From Gemmatimonadaceae bacterium (GTDB lineage: Bacteria > Gemmatimonadota > Gemmatimonadetes > Gemmatimonadales > Gemmatimonadaceae): a stretch of DNA of 64,000 nt. This document shows positions 32,353-42,257 of the stretch, in pieces. The notes below the pieces were generated by a model that did not search any database, had not been told where the DNA came from, and saw only the letters and a program-made list of their open reading frames with translations. The position numbers were made by a program, and so were the translations under genes. Position 1 is the first letter of the stretch. Every line of letters begins with the position of its first letter. Where the stretch lies: contig JAHBVT010000001.1 of NCBI GenBank assembly GCA_019637355.1, positions 186,001 to 250,000 of the forward strand. Direction: 5' to 3'.

Positions 32353-33113
32353 GTGTCGAGCCCCATCAAGACGAACGTCTCACCGCTCGCCGCCGCGCCG
32401 CCGCCGGCCACGAAGTGCAACACGGCGTCCGCTACTTCCTGCGCTTCGACGATGCGCGGCTGGCCGGCGTCCTTGAGGATCGCCGCCAGCGCTTCGGCTT
32501 CGCTGAGTCCCGTTTTGGCCGAGATCTTGCTCAAGGAGCCGCTCACCAAGTCCGTGGCCACGTAGCCCGGGCACACGGCGTTCACCGTCACGCCCTTGCC
32601 GCGATACTCGGCGGCAAGCGCGCGCGTGAGGCCCACCAGCGCGTGCTTGGCGGCCACGTAGTGCGCCACGTACGGCGCGCCGTGCAGTCCGGCGATGCTC
32701 GCGACGTTGACGATTGTCCCGGCGCCGCGCTCAAGCATCGCGGGCAGCAGGGCCTGCGACGTGTGCACCGCGCCAAGCACGTGCACGGCGAACATCTGCG
32801 TGAAGACCTCTGGCGCCGCCTTGAGGAAAGGAATCGTCTCCACGGTGCCGGCGTTGTTCACGAGGATATCCACCGGCCCGAGCGCGGCCGCCGCAGACTC
32901 GCAACCAACGCGCACGGCAGCGCGGTCGCTCACGTCGGCAGTGACGATGTGCGTGCGCGTGCGCAGCTCGGCGGCGACGCGCTCGGCGGCAGCGCGGTCG
33001 CGTACCATCAGCGTGATGTCAGCCCCTTCGGCGGCGAGGCTGCGGACGATCGCCGCCCCGATGCCGCGGTTGGCACCGGTGACCAGCGCGTGCTTGCCGG
33101 TGAGCCTGCTCAC
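32349..33113 (-). CDS. Short-chain dehydrogenase/reductase
   Basis: Classical SDR of 254 residues from the GTG at 33113, which overlaps the stop of the large flavoprotein gene (GTGA). TGANRGIG at 12-19 binds NAD(P), NNAG at 86-89, and the catalytic set Ser139, Tyr152 and Lys156 is complete ([24 protein letters not shown]). [29 protein letters not shown] resembles 3-hydroxyacyl-CoA or 3-oxoacyl-ACP reductases. It would serve as the 3-hydroxyacyl-CoA dehydrogenase step or reduce a cyclic ketone in the anthranilate route. Confidence 0.9.
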   Translation of the reverse strand: MSRLTGKHALVTGANRGIGAAIVRSLAAEGADITLMVRDRAAAERVAAELRTRTHIVTADVSDRAAVRVGCESAAAALGPVDILVNNAGTVETIPFLKAAPEVFTQMFAVHVLGAVHTSQALLPAMLERGAGTIVNVASIAGLHGAPYVAHYVAAKHALVGLTRALAAEYRGKGVTVNAVCPGYVATDLVSGSLSKISAKTGLSEAEALAAILKDAGQPRIVEAQEVADAVLHFVAGGGAAASGETFVLMGLDT

Positions 33114-35482
33114 GTGAGTTCTCCCTTCGGTGGTCCTGCAGCGGCGGCGGCCAGCGTGGCGCGCTCGCGTTCCATCAGGCGGTCCAGTTGCTGCTTGGCG
33201 GCACGGTACTGCGGAGGCCAGAGCGGCCCCGTGCCAGTGTAGCCGAACTTCGCGCTCTCCGTCAGCGTCCAGCCCGGATTCACCAGATGCGGACGCCCCA
33301 CCGCGACCAAGTCGGCGCGACCCGAGGCGATGATGCCGTTGGCTTGATCGGCGTCGGTGATGGCGCCCACCGCAATTGTCGCGATTCCCGCCTCCTGCCG
33401 CACCCGGTCGGCGAACGGCGTCTGCCACATCCGCCCGAACACCGGTTGCTCTTCCTTCACGACTTGGCCGGCGCTCACGTCGATGACATCCGCGCCGGCG
33501 GCCTTGAACAACGTGGCGATCGCGATGGCGTCGTCAGCCGTGTTGCCGCCAGGCACCCAGTCGTGCGCCGAGATACGCACCGACATTGGCCGGCCCGCCG
33601 GCCACGCCGCGCGCATCGCGGTGAACACCTCGAGCGGATACCGTGCGCGGCCTTCGAGCGAGCCGCCGTACTCGTCGTGACGATGGTTGGTGAGCGGCGA
33701 AAGGAACGCCGAGAGCAAGTAGCCGTGCGCGCAGTGCAGTTCGAGCCAATCGAAGCCGGCCTCGGCGGCGCGCCGCGTCGCCGCTACGAACTCGCCTCGC
33801 ACGCGGTCCATATCCGCCCGCGTCATCTCGCGCGCCAACTGCGAGACGCCCTTCAGGTATTGCGTCTCGCTCGGCGCGATTAGCGGCCAGTTGCCATCGG
33901 GCAGGGGCTGGTCGATGCCCTCCCACATTTTCTTGGTGGAGCCCTTGGCGCCGGCGTGCCCGAGCTGCATCCCGATCTTTGCGCCGCTGTGTTCGTGCAC
34001 GAATCGCACGATGCGCGTCCAGCCGTCGCGCTGCGCGTCGGTCCAGAGGCCCGGGCACCAGGGTGTGATGCGCGCGTCCGGCGCGACGCAGGTCATCTCC
34101 GCCATCACGAGGCCAGCACCACCGTTGGCGCGGGCGCCGAGGTGGACGAGATGCCAGTCGCCGATCGTGCCGTCGGTGTTGGCACTGTACTGCGCCATCG
34201 GCGAGACGACGACCCGGTTGCGCAGGGTGACGCCGCGCACCGTGTATGGCGTGAGCAATGGCGGCGGCGCCGGTTTGTCGGGAGCGAGCGACAGGCCCAC
34301 GCGCTCGGCGAACCAGCGCTCGAAGGCGGCCACGTAGTCCGCGTCGCGCAGGCGCAGGTTCTCGTGCGAGATGCGCTGCGAACGCGTGAGCAGCGAGTAC
34401 GCGAACTGCTCTGGTGCCAGCGAGGCGTAGCGCGCCACCGACTCGAACCACTCCGTCGAGTTGCGGGCGGCGTTCTGCAGCTTGAGCACCTCGACCGCGC
34501 GTTCCTCCTGATACCGCGCAAACGCGCGGTCGAGGTCGGGCTCGGTAGCGAGGATGGTATCAAGCGCGATGGCGTCCTCCAGCGCGAGCTTGCTGCCCGA
34601 GCCGATGGAGAAGTGTGCCGTGTGCGCGGCGTCGCCGAGCAGGACCACCGGTACGCGGCGCCTGCCATCGGCTAGCCATTGCACCCACGAGCCGCAGGTG
34701 ATGCGCGGAAAGCGGATCCACTGGGCCGAGCCGCGCAGGTGGCGCGCGTTGCTCAGGAGCTTGGCGCCCTGGAGCTGGTCGGCGAAGAGCCGCTCGCAGA
34801 ACGCGATGGCGGCGTCGGTGTCCATCGCGTCCAAGCCGGCACGTTCCCAGTTCTCTTGTGGTGTCTCGACGATGAACGTGCTCATCGACTCGTCAAACTG
34901 GTACGCGTGCGCCTGGAACCAGCCGTGTGGCGTCTCGGCGAAGGCGAAGGTGAAGGCGTCGAAGCTGCGCTTGGTGCCCAGCCACACGTAGCGGCAGCGT
35001 CGCGTGTCCGTGTCCGGCTTGAACGTGGACGCGTAGCGCTCGCGGATCCGGCTGTTGATGCCGTCGGCGGCGATGATCAAGTCCGGATGCTCGGCCGCGA
35101 CCAGCGCGTCGAGGTCGTCCGGCAGTTCGTGTTCGAATCGGAGCGTCACGCCGAGCGCGCGGCAGCGCTCGTGGAGCAGGGCGAGCAGGCGTTTGCGGCC
35201 GATGCCGGCGAAGCCGTGTCCGCCCGAGCGGATCGTCTGGCCGGCGAAGTGCACCGCGATGTCGTCCCAGCGGTGCAGGGCGGCGGCGATCTCACGGCCG
35301 CTCTCCGGGTCGGCGGCGCGGAGGTTGTCGACCGTCTGGTCCGACAGCACCACGCCCCAACCGAAGGTGTCGTCCGGGCGGTTACGCTCGTGCACCGTAA
35401 TGACGGCGTCCGGGTGCCGCCGCTTGAGCAACAGCGCCGCATAGAGTCCACCGGGACCGCCACCGACCACGACGACGCGCAC
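33110..35482 (-). CDS. Bifunctional aryl-CoA hydroxylase/reductase (2-aminobenzoyl-CoA or salicylyl-CoA type)
   Basis: Fusion flavoprotein of 790 residues. The FAD monooxygenase half (1 to about 390) has GGGPGG at 7-12, [15 protein letters not shown] and [22 protein letters not shown] at about 283. The Old Yellow Enzyme half (about 405-790) begins [23 protein letters not shown] and has [38 protein letters not shown] and [13 protein letters not shown]. This fusion is 2-aminobenzoyl-CoA monooxygenase/reductase, which hydroxylates then reduces the ring; a related one is salicylyl-CoA 5-hydroxylase. The GTG at 35482 follows AGGAG by 8 bases; an in-frame TTG at 35536 would add a PPPPP-rich stretch. 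First gene of the operon. Confidence 0.9.
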   Translation of the reverse strand: MRVVVVGGGPGGLYAALLLKRRHPDAVITVHERNRPDDTFGWGVVLSDQTVDNLRAADPESGREIAAALHRWDDIAVHFAGQTIRSGGHGFAGIGRKRLLALLHERCRALGVTLRFEHELPDDLDALVAAEHPDLIIAADGINSRIRERYASTFKPDTDTRRCRYVWLGTKRSFDAFTFAFAETPHGWFQAHAYQFDESMSTFIVETPQENWERAGLDAMDTDAAIAFCERLFADQLQGAKLLSNARHLRGSAQWIRFPRITCGSWVQWLADGRRRVPVVLLGDAAHTAHFSIGSGSKLALEDAIALDTILATEPDLDRAFARYQEERAVEVLKLQNAARNSTEWFESVARYASLAPEQFAYSLLTRSQRISHENLRLRDADYVAAFERWFAERVGLSLAPDKPAPPPLLTPYTVRGVTLRNRVVVSPMAQYSANTDGTIGDWHLVHLGARANGGAGLVMAEMTCVAPDARITPWCPGLWTDAQRDGWTRIVRFVHEHSGAKIGMQLGHAGAKGSTKKMWEGIDQPLPDGNWPLIAPSETQYLKGVSQLAREMTRADMDRVRGEFVAATRRAAEAGFDWLELHCAHGYLLSAFLSPLTNHRHDEYGGSLEGRARYPLEVFTAMRAAWPAGRPMSVRISAHDWVPGGNTADDAIAIATLFKAAGADVIDVSAGQVVKEEQPVFGRMWQTPFADRVRQEAGIATIAVGAITDADQANGIIASGRADLVAVGRPHLVNPGWTLTESAKFGYTGTGPLWPPQYRAAKQQLDRLMERERATLAAAAAGPPKGELT

Positions 35483-35640
35483 TGCGGGAGCTCCTGAGGG
35501 AGGGGGCGGAGGAGAGAGTGCCGCCAAATCCTTCAAATGTCAAGTAATCTGCCCGTACGGCGTGCCGGGGCGGGCCGGGGGCGGGGCCGTTATCTTCCGG
35601 CGATGCGGCACTCTATAGAAGCGATCGTCGGCGGGGCCCC
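35483..35640. promoter_or_regulatory. Divergent control region of the anthranilate operon
   Basis: This gap separates the minus-strand operon from the plus-strand HNH gene. On the minus strand a perfect TTGACA lies at 35543-35538 but the -10 candidate 17 bp on (CACTCT) is poor. The same spot holds a near-palindrome CTTGACATTTGAAG (35531-35544), a candidate MarR site. Toward the HNH gene, CTATAGAA near 35611-35618 could serve as a -10. Confidence 0.35.
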
Positions 35641-36195
35641 GTGAGCGGGCCGGCCAAGAAGAAGTCAGCGGCGCCCAAGCGGCGCCGGCGAGGGCGGGGC
35701 GGCGGAGGCGGAGGCGGCAAGGCCGCGAGCCGCCAACCGACGTTGACGTCGGTGCCCACCGGGCGCGCCGCCTACACCGAGACACGCCGCTGGCTGCTCG
35801 AACGCCACGGACCGGTCTGCGCCTACTGCGAGCGCATCGTCCCCGAGCGCACGATTACGCTGGACCACGTCACGCCGCGGCGCGGCCTCACCGCCTACGA
35901 CCGCCGCGACAACCTGGTGCTGAGCTGCAAGACCTGCAACTCCGCCAAGGCCGACAAGCCAATCCTCTCCTTCCTGCTCGGCAACCGCGCGCGCGTCGTC
36001 GCGATGTACAGGTACGGCCAGCACCTCAGCCACCAGTTGGTGGAGATGGTGAAGGACCTGCTGCCCGAGGATGAGCGTCCGCCGCTGCCCACCGGGCCGG
36101 CGCGCGCCAAGCCAGCCAAGCCCAAGGGCCGCCGTCGTTCGTGGAAGGAGCTGCACCCGCACGACCGCGACGACGCCGACCCCTACCTCGACTGA
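35641..36195 (+). CDS. HNH endonuclease family protein
   Basis: HNH nuclease domain protein of 184 residues starting with GTG. The N-terminal 30 residues are Lys/Arg then Gly-rich (KRRRRGRGGGGGGGK), a likely nucleic-acid-binding tail. The HNH core spans about 57-105: zinc cysteines Cys60, Cys63, Cys96 and Cys99 (CAYC, CKTC), Asp75-His76 in LDHVTPR and Asn91 in RDNLVLSC. The C-terminal tail is again basic and Pro-rich. Single-domain HNH proteins of this kind are widespread and mostly uncharacterised. It precedes a RidA gene by 4 bp and is not part of an evident restriction or phage module. Confidence 0.88.
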   Translation: MSGPAKKKSAAPKRRRRGRGGGGGGGKAASRQPTLTSVPTGRAAYTETRRWLLERHGPVCAYCERIVPERTITLDHVTPRRGLTAYDRRDNLVLSCKTCNSAKADKPILSFLLGNRARVVAMYRYGQHLSHQLVEMVKDLLPEDERPPLPTGPARAKPAKPKGRRRSWKELHPHDRDDADPYLD

Positions 36196-36199
36196 CGCG

Positions 36200-36586
36200 A
36201 TGCCGATCACGCGCATCGCGACGCCGCAGGCCCCGACGCCGGCCGGCCACTACGCGCAGGCCACCGTGCGCGACGGCACCGTGTACGTCGCCGGCCAGCT
36301 CAGCATCGATCCCGCCACGGGCGAGAAGCTGCACGGCAGCATCGAGGAGCAGACCGAGCGTACGCTGCGCAACCTCGAGGCCATCCTGCACGCGGCCGGC
36401 AGCGACTTCGCGCATCTGCTCAAGGTGAATGTGTACGTCACCGACATCGCCTTCTGGCCGCGCGTGAATGCCGTGTATGCGCGCGTCGTCGGCGCGGAGG
36501 TGCCGGCCCGCGCCGTGGTGCCGGTGCCGGCGCTCAATCACGGGCTACTGATCGAGATTGACGCCATCGCGGCCGTGAAGCGCTAA
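36200..36586 (+). CDS. ridA: RidA family deaminase 2
   Basis: RidA family protein of 128 residues with PAGHYAQATVRDGTVYVAGQLSIDPATGE at the start, TLRNLEAILHAAGSDFAHLLKVNVYVTD in the middle and PARAVVPVPALNHGLLIEIDAIA at the end. The Arg in PARAVVPVPAL and the Glu in IEIDAIA are the usual catalytic-site residues, so this copy looks like an active 2-iminopropanoate deaminase, unlike the operon copy at 27731. It follows the HNH gene by 4 bp. Its stop overlaps that of the convergent amidohydrolase gene (CTAA at 36583-36586). Confidence 0.9.
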   Translation: MPITRIATPQAPTPAGHYAQATVRDGTVYVAGQLSIDPATGEKLHGSIEEQTERTLRNLEAILHAAGSDFAHLLKVNVYVTDIAFWPRVNAVYARVVGAEVPARAVVPVPALNHGLLIEIDAIAAVKR

Positions 36587-38469
36587 GGCCGCTCCGTGCT
36601 GGTGTTCGCGGCCCCGAGCAATGCGGCCGGCGTGTACCCGCGCCCCCGCCGGAACACCATCTCCACACGCCGCAGGTCGGCAATCCGCTCCGTCGGCTTG
36701 CCGTCGATGATCACCAAGTCCGCGACCTTGCCGGCCGCGATGCTGCCGGACTCGGCGTCGAGTCCCATCACGCGCGCCGACACGATGGTCGCCAGCTGCA
36801 GCACCTGCGCTGCGGGGATGCCCGCCATCTCGTAGTGCTCGAGCTCGCGGTTGTAGCTCGAGCCGTCCGTTCCCGGCACCAGCGTGATGCCCGCTTCGTG
36901 CAGGCGGCGGATCAGCGTCAGGTACGCGCGGTTGCCTGCCTTCGCGCTCACCGAGTCCGCCCCGGTGCTGTCGCGCAGCCACAGGTTGAACGTGCCGTCG
37001 ATTACCGTGCCGTGCGCCTTGAGATCGGCGATGAGCGCGCGCATCGCCGGGCCGTCCACATCGGTGTTAGGCGCGACGACCGTCGCCACCGCCGAGTACG
37101 CGCGCATCACGGGCCAGTACAGCGAGTCCTGGTGGAAGGTCGAGAAGAGGAACGCCGCGTGGTTGATCTCGTCGTAGCCGAGCCGGATGGCGGCCGGCAC
37201 GGTGAGCCCGCGCGCGACGTGTCCGGAGAGCCGCATCCCGCGCCGCTTCGCTTCCTCGGCGATGGTCGGCACCAAGTCAGGATGCACGAGGTTGTAGAGC
37301 TTGAGCTGGCGGTAGCCGAGCGAGTCGTACATCGCGACCGTGGCACGGGCTTCATCCTCGGTGCTCACGATCACGTCCGTCGGGCCGGCCCAGAGCTGCG
37401 GCCCTTCGATGATGCCGGCCAGCACCACCTGCGGCGAGACGATCGCGCCGGAGTTGGCGCGGTCGCGCAGCGAGGTCGCGATGTCGGTGTCGGCCGCCAT
37501 ATCGCGGATGGTCGTCACGCCGATGGCCAGGTTCCGGAATGCGCCGTCGGTCTGCGTGGCCGAGAAGACGTGTGAGTGCATATCCCACATCCCGGGGATG
37601 ACGGTCTTGCCGCTGGCGTCCACGCGCTGCGCGCCGCGCGGCGCACGGAACCCGGCCGTCGGCCCCACCTGCGTGATGCGTCCGTCGGCGATGGCGATGC
37701 TGTGGTTGGGAAGGATCACGCCGCGCTCGGCGTCAAACACATCAGCGTTATGGATGACCACCGTCCCCTGGGCACTCGGCTGCAGCCGCGCCGCCATCCC
37801 CGCCGCGAGACGCTCGCGGTAGGCCAGCTCGATCGTGCGCAGCGTCGGCAGCGCCTCCACGAAATCCGGATGCACGGTGATGAACCACTCGGCGAGGCTG
37901 GCCACCAGCCTGCCGTCGCCGTCCACCCACACGCCCCGCGGCGTAGCGCCCTGGCCGTGCAGCATCGCAAGCCGGACGCGGGCAGGGCCGTGCGGCGTGC
38001 GCAGGGTCGTGTCGGCGGCAATCACGAGGCGCACCGCGGAACTCTGCGGCAGCGCCGGCGCTTCCATCCCCGGCGCGGCGAGCAGGTGCCGCACCGTCGC
38101 CGCGAGGTCCCAGGCCGTGGCGCTGTTGAGCGCGACGAAGCCCGTCCCTCGCGGCATCCCGCGCGTGATCGTCCCGCGCGTGATCGTCACCGAGTCGCCG
38201 TGCACGCGATAGCGGTCGGTGGCGGCGCTGACTTCGCCGTCCCGCGTCATCGGACGCGCCTCGGCGGCCACGATCCGGCCGTTGGCGTCCACTGTGTACC
38301 GATTCTGCACCCAGCGCCCGCGGTTGCGGTCGATGTGTCCGTAGGTGACGACGACGGAGTCCGCATCGGTCACCACGCGCATCTCACCACGTGGCTTGCC
38401 GTGGTTGAGCACAGGGTACACCAGCGTGTCGGCGGCGAGGGCGACGGAGATGGTGAGCGCGAGAAGCAT
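36583..38469 (-). CDS. Secreted amidohydrolase family protein
   Basis: Exported metal-dependent amidohydrolase of 628 residues. The ATG at 38469 gives a short signal (MLLALTISVALAADT). Residues to about 250 are a separate N-terminal domain. The amidohydrolase barrel starts at VVIHNADVFDAERGVILPNHSIAIADGRI. H298-x-H300 in GMWDMHSHVF are the first metal ligands, followed by GHVARG, INHAAFLFS and the final Asp in VPGTDGSS. The C-terminus SGSIAAGKVADLVIIDGKP is typical. Imidazolonepropionase-like and prolidase-like members share this form. It is divergent from the sugar dehydrogenase at 38552 with only 82 bp between. Confidence 0.88.
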   Translation of the reverse strand: MLLALTISVALAADTLVYPVLNHGKPRGEMRVVTDADSVVVTYGHIDRNRGRWVQNRYTVDANGRIVAAEARPMTRDGEVSAATDRYRVHGDSVTITRGTITRGMPRGTGFVALNSATAWDLAATVRHLLAAPGMEAPALPQSSAVRLVIAADTTLRTPHGPARVRLAMLHGQGATPRGVWVDGDGRLVASLAEWFITVHPDFVEALPTLRTIELAYRERLAAGMAARLQPSAQGTVVIHNADVFDAERGVILPNHSIAIADGRITQVGPTAGFRAPRGAQRVDASGKTVIPGMWDMHSHVFSATQTDGAFRNLAIGVTTIRDMAADTDIATSLRDRANSGAIVSPQVVLAGIIEGPQLWAGPTDVIVSTEDEARATVAMYDSLGYRQLKLYNLVHPDLVPTIAEEAKRRGMRLSGHVARGLTVPAAIRLGYDEINHAAFLFSTFHQDSLYWPVMRAYSAVATVVAPNTDVDGPAMRALIADLKAHGTVIDGTFNLWLRDSTGADSVSAKAGNRAYLTLIRRLHEAGITLVPGTDGSSYNRELEHYEMAGIPAAQVLQLATIVSARVMGLDAESGSIAAGKVADLVIIDGKPTERIADLRRVEMVFRRGRGYTPAALLGAANTSTERP

Positions 38470-38551
38470 TGGAGGCTGCGTCGGAGTGAGAGAGGCGGAT
38501 CGCCAGCGTGCGCGGCTGGCGCTGAGACGGTACGGGGCGTAGGGTAGAAGT

Positions 38552-39724
38552 ATGCGCCCGTTCGCCTTCCTCCGTACGCTCGGCCTGTTCGCGGTGCTGA
38601 GCCTCGCCGCCTGCTCGCGCCCGCTCACCTCGGATGCGCGCGCCATCCAGTCGCCGACGCCGGGATACACCACTGGCGTCGTCACCACCGAGACCGTCGC
38701 CGAGGGACTCGAGTATCCCTGGGGAATGGCCTTCCTGCCGGACGGGCGTATCCTCGTGACCGAGCGGCCGGGCCGGCTGCGCCTCGTCGGTACCGATGGG
38801 TCGCTCTCGGCTCCGCTGGACGGAGTGCCTCAAGTGGCGGCGCGAGGGCAGGGCGGGTTGCTGGGCATAGCGCTCGATCCGAACTTCGCGACGACGCCGT
38901 GGGTGTATCTCAGCTACGCCGAGCCGGGCGAGGACGGGTCGGGCACCAGCGTCGCGCGCGGACGGCTCGTCGGGAACGCGCTGACGGACGTGCAGGTGAT
39001 CTATCGCCAGCGACCGAAGCTCAGCGGCAATGGGCACTTCGGGTCGCGCCTCGTCTTCGCGCGCGACGGCCTGCTGTTCGTCACGCAGGGTGACCGCCAG
39101 CAGTATCGTGACCGCGCGCAGGATCTCACCCAGGGGATGGGCAAAGTCGTGCGCATCCATCCCGACGGCCAGGTGCCGAGCGACAATCCGTTCGTCGCGC
39201 ATTCCGGCGCGCAGCCCGAGATCTGGTCGTACGGGCATCGCAACGTCCAGGGTGCGGCACTGCATCCGCAGACCGGCCGTCTATGGACCGTCGAGCACGG
39301 CGCACGCGGCGGTGACGAGCTCAACCATCCGGAGGCCGGCAAGAACTACGGCTGGCCCGTGATCACCTACGGCCGCGACTATAGCGGCCTGCCGATCGGC
39401 GAGGGCACCGCGCGCGAGGGAATGGAGCAGCCGGTGTACTTCTGGGATCCGGTCATCGCGCCCAGCGGAATGACCTTCTACACCGGCTCGCGCTACACGG
39501 GATGGAACGGCAGCGTGCTGATCGGGTCGTTGACGCCCGGTGGCTTGGTGCGCCTCACGCTTACAGGCGACCGCGTGACTGGCGAGGAGCGCCACCTCGG
39601 CGAGTTGCGCGAGCGCATCCGCGACGTGGTGCAGGGACCGGACGGCTACCTGTACCTGCTCACCGACAACTCGCGCGGGCGCGTGCTGCGGGTGGTGCCG
39701 GTGGCCGGAGCGGGAGCGCCGTGA
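38552..39724 (+). CDS. PQQ-dependent aldose sugar dehydrogenase (lipoprotein)
   Basis: Soluble-type quinoprotein glucose/aldose dehydrogenase (Asd/YliI family), 390 residues. The signal ends [12 protein letters not shown], so Cys21 is a probable lipid anchor. The six-bladed propeller shows [92 protein letters not shown] and [17 protein letters not shown], which carry PQQ and calcium sites. It oxidises sugars in the periplasm and passes electrons to the respiratory chain. No PQQ synthesis genes are in the window. The next gene starts inside its stop (TGATG). Confidence 0.9.
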   Translation: MRPFAFLRTLGLFAVLSLAACSRPLTSDARAIQSPTPGYTTGVVTTETVAEGLEYPWGMAFLPDGRILVTERPGRLRLVGTDGSLSAPLDGVPQVAARGQGGLLGIALDPNFATTPWVYLSYAEPGEDGSGTSVARGRLVGNALTDVQVIYRQRPKLSGNGHFGSRLVFARDGLLFVTQGDRQQYRDRAQDLTQGMGKVVRIHPDGQVPSDNPFVAHSGAQPEIWSYGHRNVQGAALHPQTGRLWTVEHGARGGDELNHPEAGKNYGWPVITYGRDYSGLPIGEGTAREGMEQPVYFWDPVIAPSGMTFYTGSRYTGWNGSVLIGSLTPGGLVRLTLTGDRVTGEERHLGELRERIRDVVQGPDGYLYLLTDNSRGRVLRVVPVAGAGAP

Positions 39725-40830
39725 TGCGGTTCCTCCTCGCGATGGGCTTCCTCGGTTGTGCGACGCTCGCGTCGGCGCAGGCCACGCGCCCGATGTTCAA
39801 CGTGCAAGGCGACGCCAAGGATTGGGAGGCCTGGTTCGACCACGGCGCGCGCGTGATGCGGGAGGCCCCGCGCGAGGCGGCCGCGGCCTTCGCCTGGGCC
39901 GCCGAGCTCGAGCCTAGCCGCGCCGAGCCGCTGTTTGCCTGGTATGCCGCGACGATGGTGCGCCTGCCGCGCGAGCGCACGGTGCAATACTTCCTGAACG
40001 ATCCGGAGGCGATGCGCGATCCGATGGTGCGCGCGGCTGACACGGCGCGCACGCGGGCCTTGATGCGCAATCCATTCGTGCATCGCGGACTCGAGGCAGT
40101 GATGTTCGATATCCTGCCGGGCCGGTTCCGCGAAGACCGTGACACGCGTGCCTGGGTGGCGTACAGCAACGGCGAACTGCAACAGGCGGTCACGCTGCAC
40201 ACGCGCACCATCGACCGCTTGGGTACGCGCGCTCGGTGGCAACTCTTTGACCGCGCCCTGGCCTACGTGGCGGCGGGCAACCGACGCGCCGCACTGCAGG
40301 ACCTGCAGCGGCTCCTCGACGCCGTGCGGGCCGACGAGGAGAAGGGGCCGGTGACGTTCTATCGCTCGAAGCACTTCCTGCTGCAGATGATCGCCACCCT
40401 GCAAGTCGCGGGAGGTGACCTCGAGGGCGCGAAGACGACGTTCGGCGAAGCGCTGGTCGAGGACGCCGGGTTCGCCTATGCGCACGCGGGGCTGGCACAG
40501 GTGGCGCGCGCCCAGCAGCGCTTCGGCGACGCCGTGGATGCACTCACGATGGCCATCGAGCTCGCGCCCGACGACGCCGTGCTGTACCAGGCGCGGGGCG
40601 CGTCGCTGATGTCGCAGGCCAAGCTCGACGAGGCGCTTACCGACTTCCGTAAGGCGCAGCAGATGAAGCCGCAGTGGCCGGCCCCAGTGCTCGCGGAGGC
40701 GCAGGTGCTGGAGCGGCAGCGGAAGACCGACGAGTCCCGCGCGCGCTACCGGCGCTACGTCGAGATGGCGCCCGCCAACGACGCGCAGGCGCGGGCGATC
40801 CGCCAGCGACTCGGTGCCGGCGGTCCCTGA
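39724..40830 (+). CDS. Secreted TPR-repeat protein 1
   Basis: Exported protein of 368 residues with a signal peptide ([20 protein letters not shown]). The C-terminal half holds tetratricopeptide repeats: DTRAWVAYSNGELQQAVTLHTRTI, VALAYVAAGNRRAALQDLQ-like, GFAYAHAGLAQVARAQQRFGDAVDALTMAIELAPDDAVLYQARGASLMSQAKLDEALTDFRKA. The start ATG overlaps the upstream stop (TGATG). It is paralogous to the TPR gene at 46264: both begin with PxxAA-AFxWAAxLxPS units and share a QYF motif. It probably scaffolds proteins in the periplasm; the partner is unknown. Confidence 0.8.
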   Translation: MRFLLAMGFLGCATLASAQATRPMFNVQGDAKDWEAWFDHGARVMREAPREAAAAFAWAAELEPSRAEPLFAWYAATMVRLPRERTVQYFLNDPEAMRDPMVRAADTARTRALMRNPFVHRGLEAVMFDILPGRFREDRDTRAWVAYSNGELQQAVTLHTRTIDRLGTRARWQLFDRALAYVAAGNRRAALQDLQRLLDAVRADEEKGPVTFYRSKHFLLQMIATLQVAGGDLEGAKTTFGEALVEDAGFAYAHAGLAQVARAQQRFGDAVDALTMAIELAPDDAVLYQARGASLMSQAKLDEALTDFRKAQQMKPQWPAPVLAEAQVLERQRKTDESRARYRRYVEMAPANDAQARAIRQRLGAGGP

Positions 40831-40833
40831 GCG

Positions 40834-42066
40834 CTACATCAGGAACATCGTCGCCAGCCCAAGCAGCATTCCCATCGAGGCCACGTCCGTCGCCGTGGTG
40901 AGGAAGATGCTCGAGGCCGTCGCCGGGTCGGCGCCCACGCGCTGCAGCGTCAGTGGGATGAGCGCGCCGCTGATTCCGCTGATCACGCAGGAGCCCACCA
41001 TCGCCAGCACGACGATGCCCGCAAGGCCGAGGGCGTGCGGATTGCCCTGGGCCCGCGCTACGAAGAACATCCCGGCGGCGGCGACCAGGCCGACCAAGAA
41101 GCCGTTCAGCACGCCGAGCAGGGCTTCCTTGGACACGAGCTTCTTGCCCGCACCCTTGTCGAGCTCGCCCAGCGTCATCCCGCGCAGCGTGACCGCCAGC
41201 GCCTGACAGCCGGTGTTGCCGCTCTGTCCCGCGAGCACGGGCAGAAACAGCGCGAGGATGACCATCTGGTCGAGCGTGTCCTGGAAGAACCCGACGACCG
41301 CCGCCGCGAGGAACGCGGTGAGCAGGTTCAGTTGCAGCCACGGATGCCGGAACTTGAGCGATCGCGGCCACGGCGTGAGCAGACGTTCCTCTTCATTGAC
41401 ACCGACCATCTGGCCGGGCTGTGCGGAGATCTCGATCGCCTGCTCCTGGAACATCGCGCTGCCGCGCACCTGACCGAGGAAGCGGCCGACGTCGTCGGTG
41501 ACGGGGTAGACCGGATAGTGGCGATGGACGACCGACTTCATCGCGTCGCCGAGTTCGGTGCCCGGCTGCAGCGCGAACACGTCGCGCAGCATAATGTCGC
41601 CCAGCGTCGCGTGGTCGTCGGCGGCCAGCAGGTCGCGCATCGTGCACACGCCGACGAGCCGGCGTTCGGCGTCGAGCACGAAGGCGTAGGTGAAGAACAC
41701 CGTCCGCGGCACGCTGCGCACGCGGTCCGAGGCCGCCCCGACGGTCTCTTCGGGGCGGAACGTCAGCGGCGGCATCTCCATCAGGCGGCCGACGCTGCCC
41801 TCCGGGAACGAGAGGTTGAGCGACCACTGCGCGGTGACGCCTTCCGGCGCGGCCGCGAACATCGACTCGCGCTTCGCGTCCTCCATTTCGGGGAGGATGT
41901 CGCCGACCAGCGAGGGGTTGATCGCCTGAAGCACCTCGGCGGCCTGTTGTGGGTCGAGGGCCTCGAGTGCATCGGCGGCCTCGGCGGGTCCAAGGTTGCC
42001 GATGGAACGCTTGAGCTGTTCGGAGCTCAGCGAGGGCGTGGGGCGCTTCGAGCGGGCGTCGGACAC
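40834..42066 (-). CDS. mgtE: Magnesium transporter MgtE
   Basis: MgtE-type Mg2+ channel of 410 residues. The N domain of superhelical repeats (ADALEALDPQQAAEVLQAINPSLVGDILPEM) is followed by paired CBS domains (VVFTYAFVLDAERRLVGVCTMRDLLAAD, HYPVYPVTDDVGRFLGQVRGSAMFQ), then the membrane part from about residue 240. The pore region reads DQMVILALFLPVLAGQSGNTGCQALAVTLRG, with conserved LPxxAGxSGNTGxQ, and the end VGADPATASSIFLTTATDVASMGMLLGLA holds the acidic gating Asp. The CBS and N domains sense cytosolic Mg2+ to close the channel. The plug helix appears shortened, making the protein slightly shorter than the usual 450. Confidence 0.92.
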   Translation of the reverse strand: MSDARSKRPTPSLSSEQLKRSIGNLGPAEAADALEALDPQQAAEVLQAINPSLVGDILPEMEDAKRESMFAAAPEGVTAQWSLNLSFPEGSVGRLMEMPPLTFRPEETVGAASDRVRSVPRTVFFTYAFVLDAERRLVGVCTMRDLLAADDHATLGDIMLRDVFALQPGTELGDAMKSVVHRHYPVYPVTDDVGRFLGQVRGSAMFQEQAIEISAQPGQMVGVNEEERLLTPWPRSLKFRHPWLQLNLLTAFLAAAVVGFFQDTLDQMVILALFLPVLAGQSGNTGCQALAVTLRGMTLGELDKGAGKKLVSKEALLGVLNGFLVGLVAAAGMFFVARAQGNPHALGLAGIVVLAMVGSCVISGISGALIPLTLQRVGADPATASSIFLTTATDVASMGMLLGLATMFLM

Positions 42067-42257
42067 GACGGGACTCCTCTGGGGCGGGCGGCGGGAGGCG
42101 AACGCGAGGAAGATGCGTATCCCGACGCGCTCCCACCAGTCACCGACGCTGGACGCGCCCCCGCGCGAGGCCCAAGTTCAGTCGGATGCCCGTCGCGAAC
42201 GCTCGGGCGCCGATGCGCGTAGCCTGTGCGTCCCGTTCACTCCTTCCAGGTCTGCCG

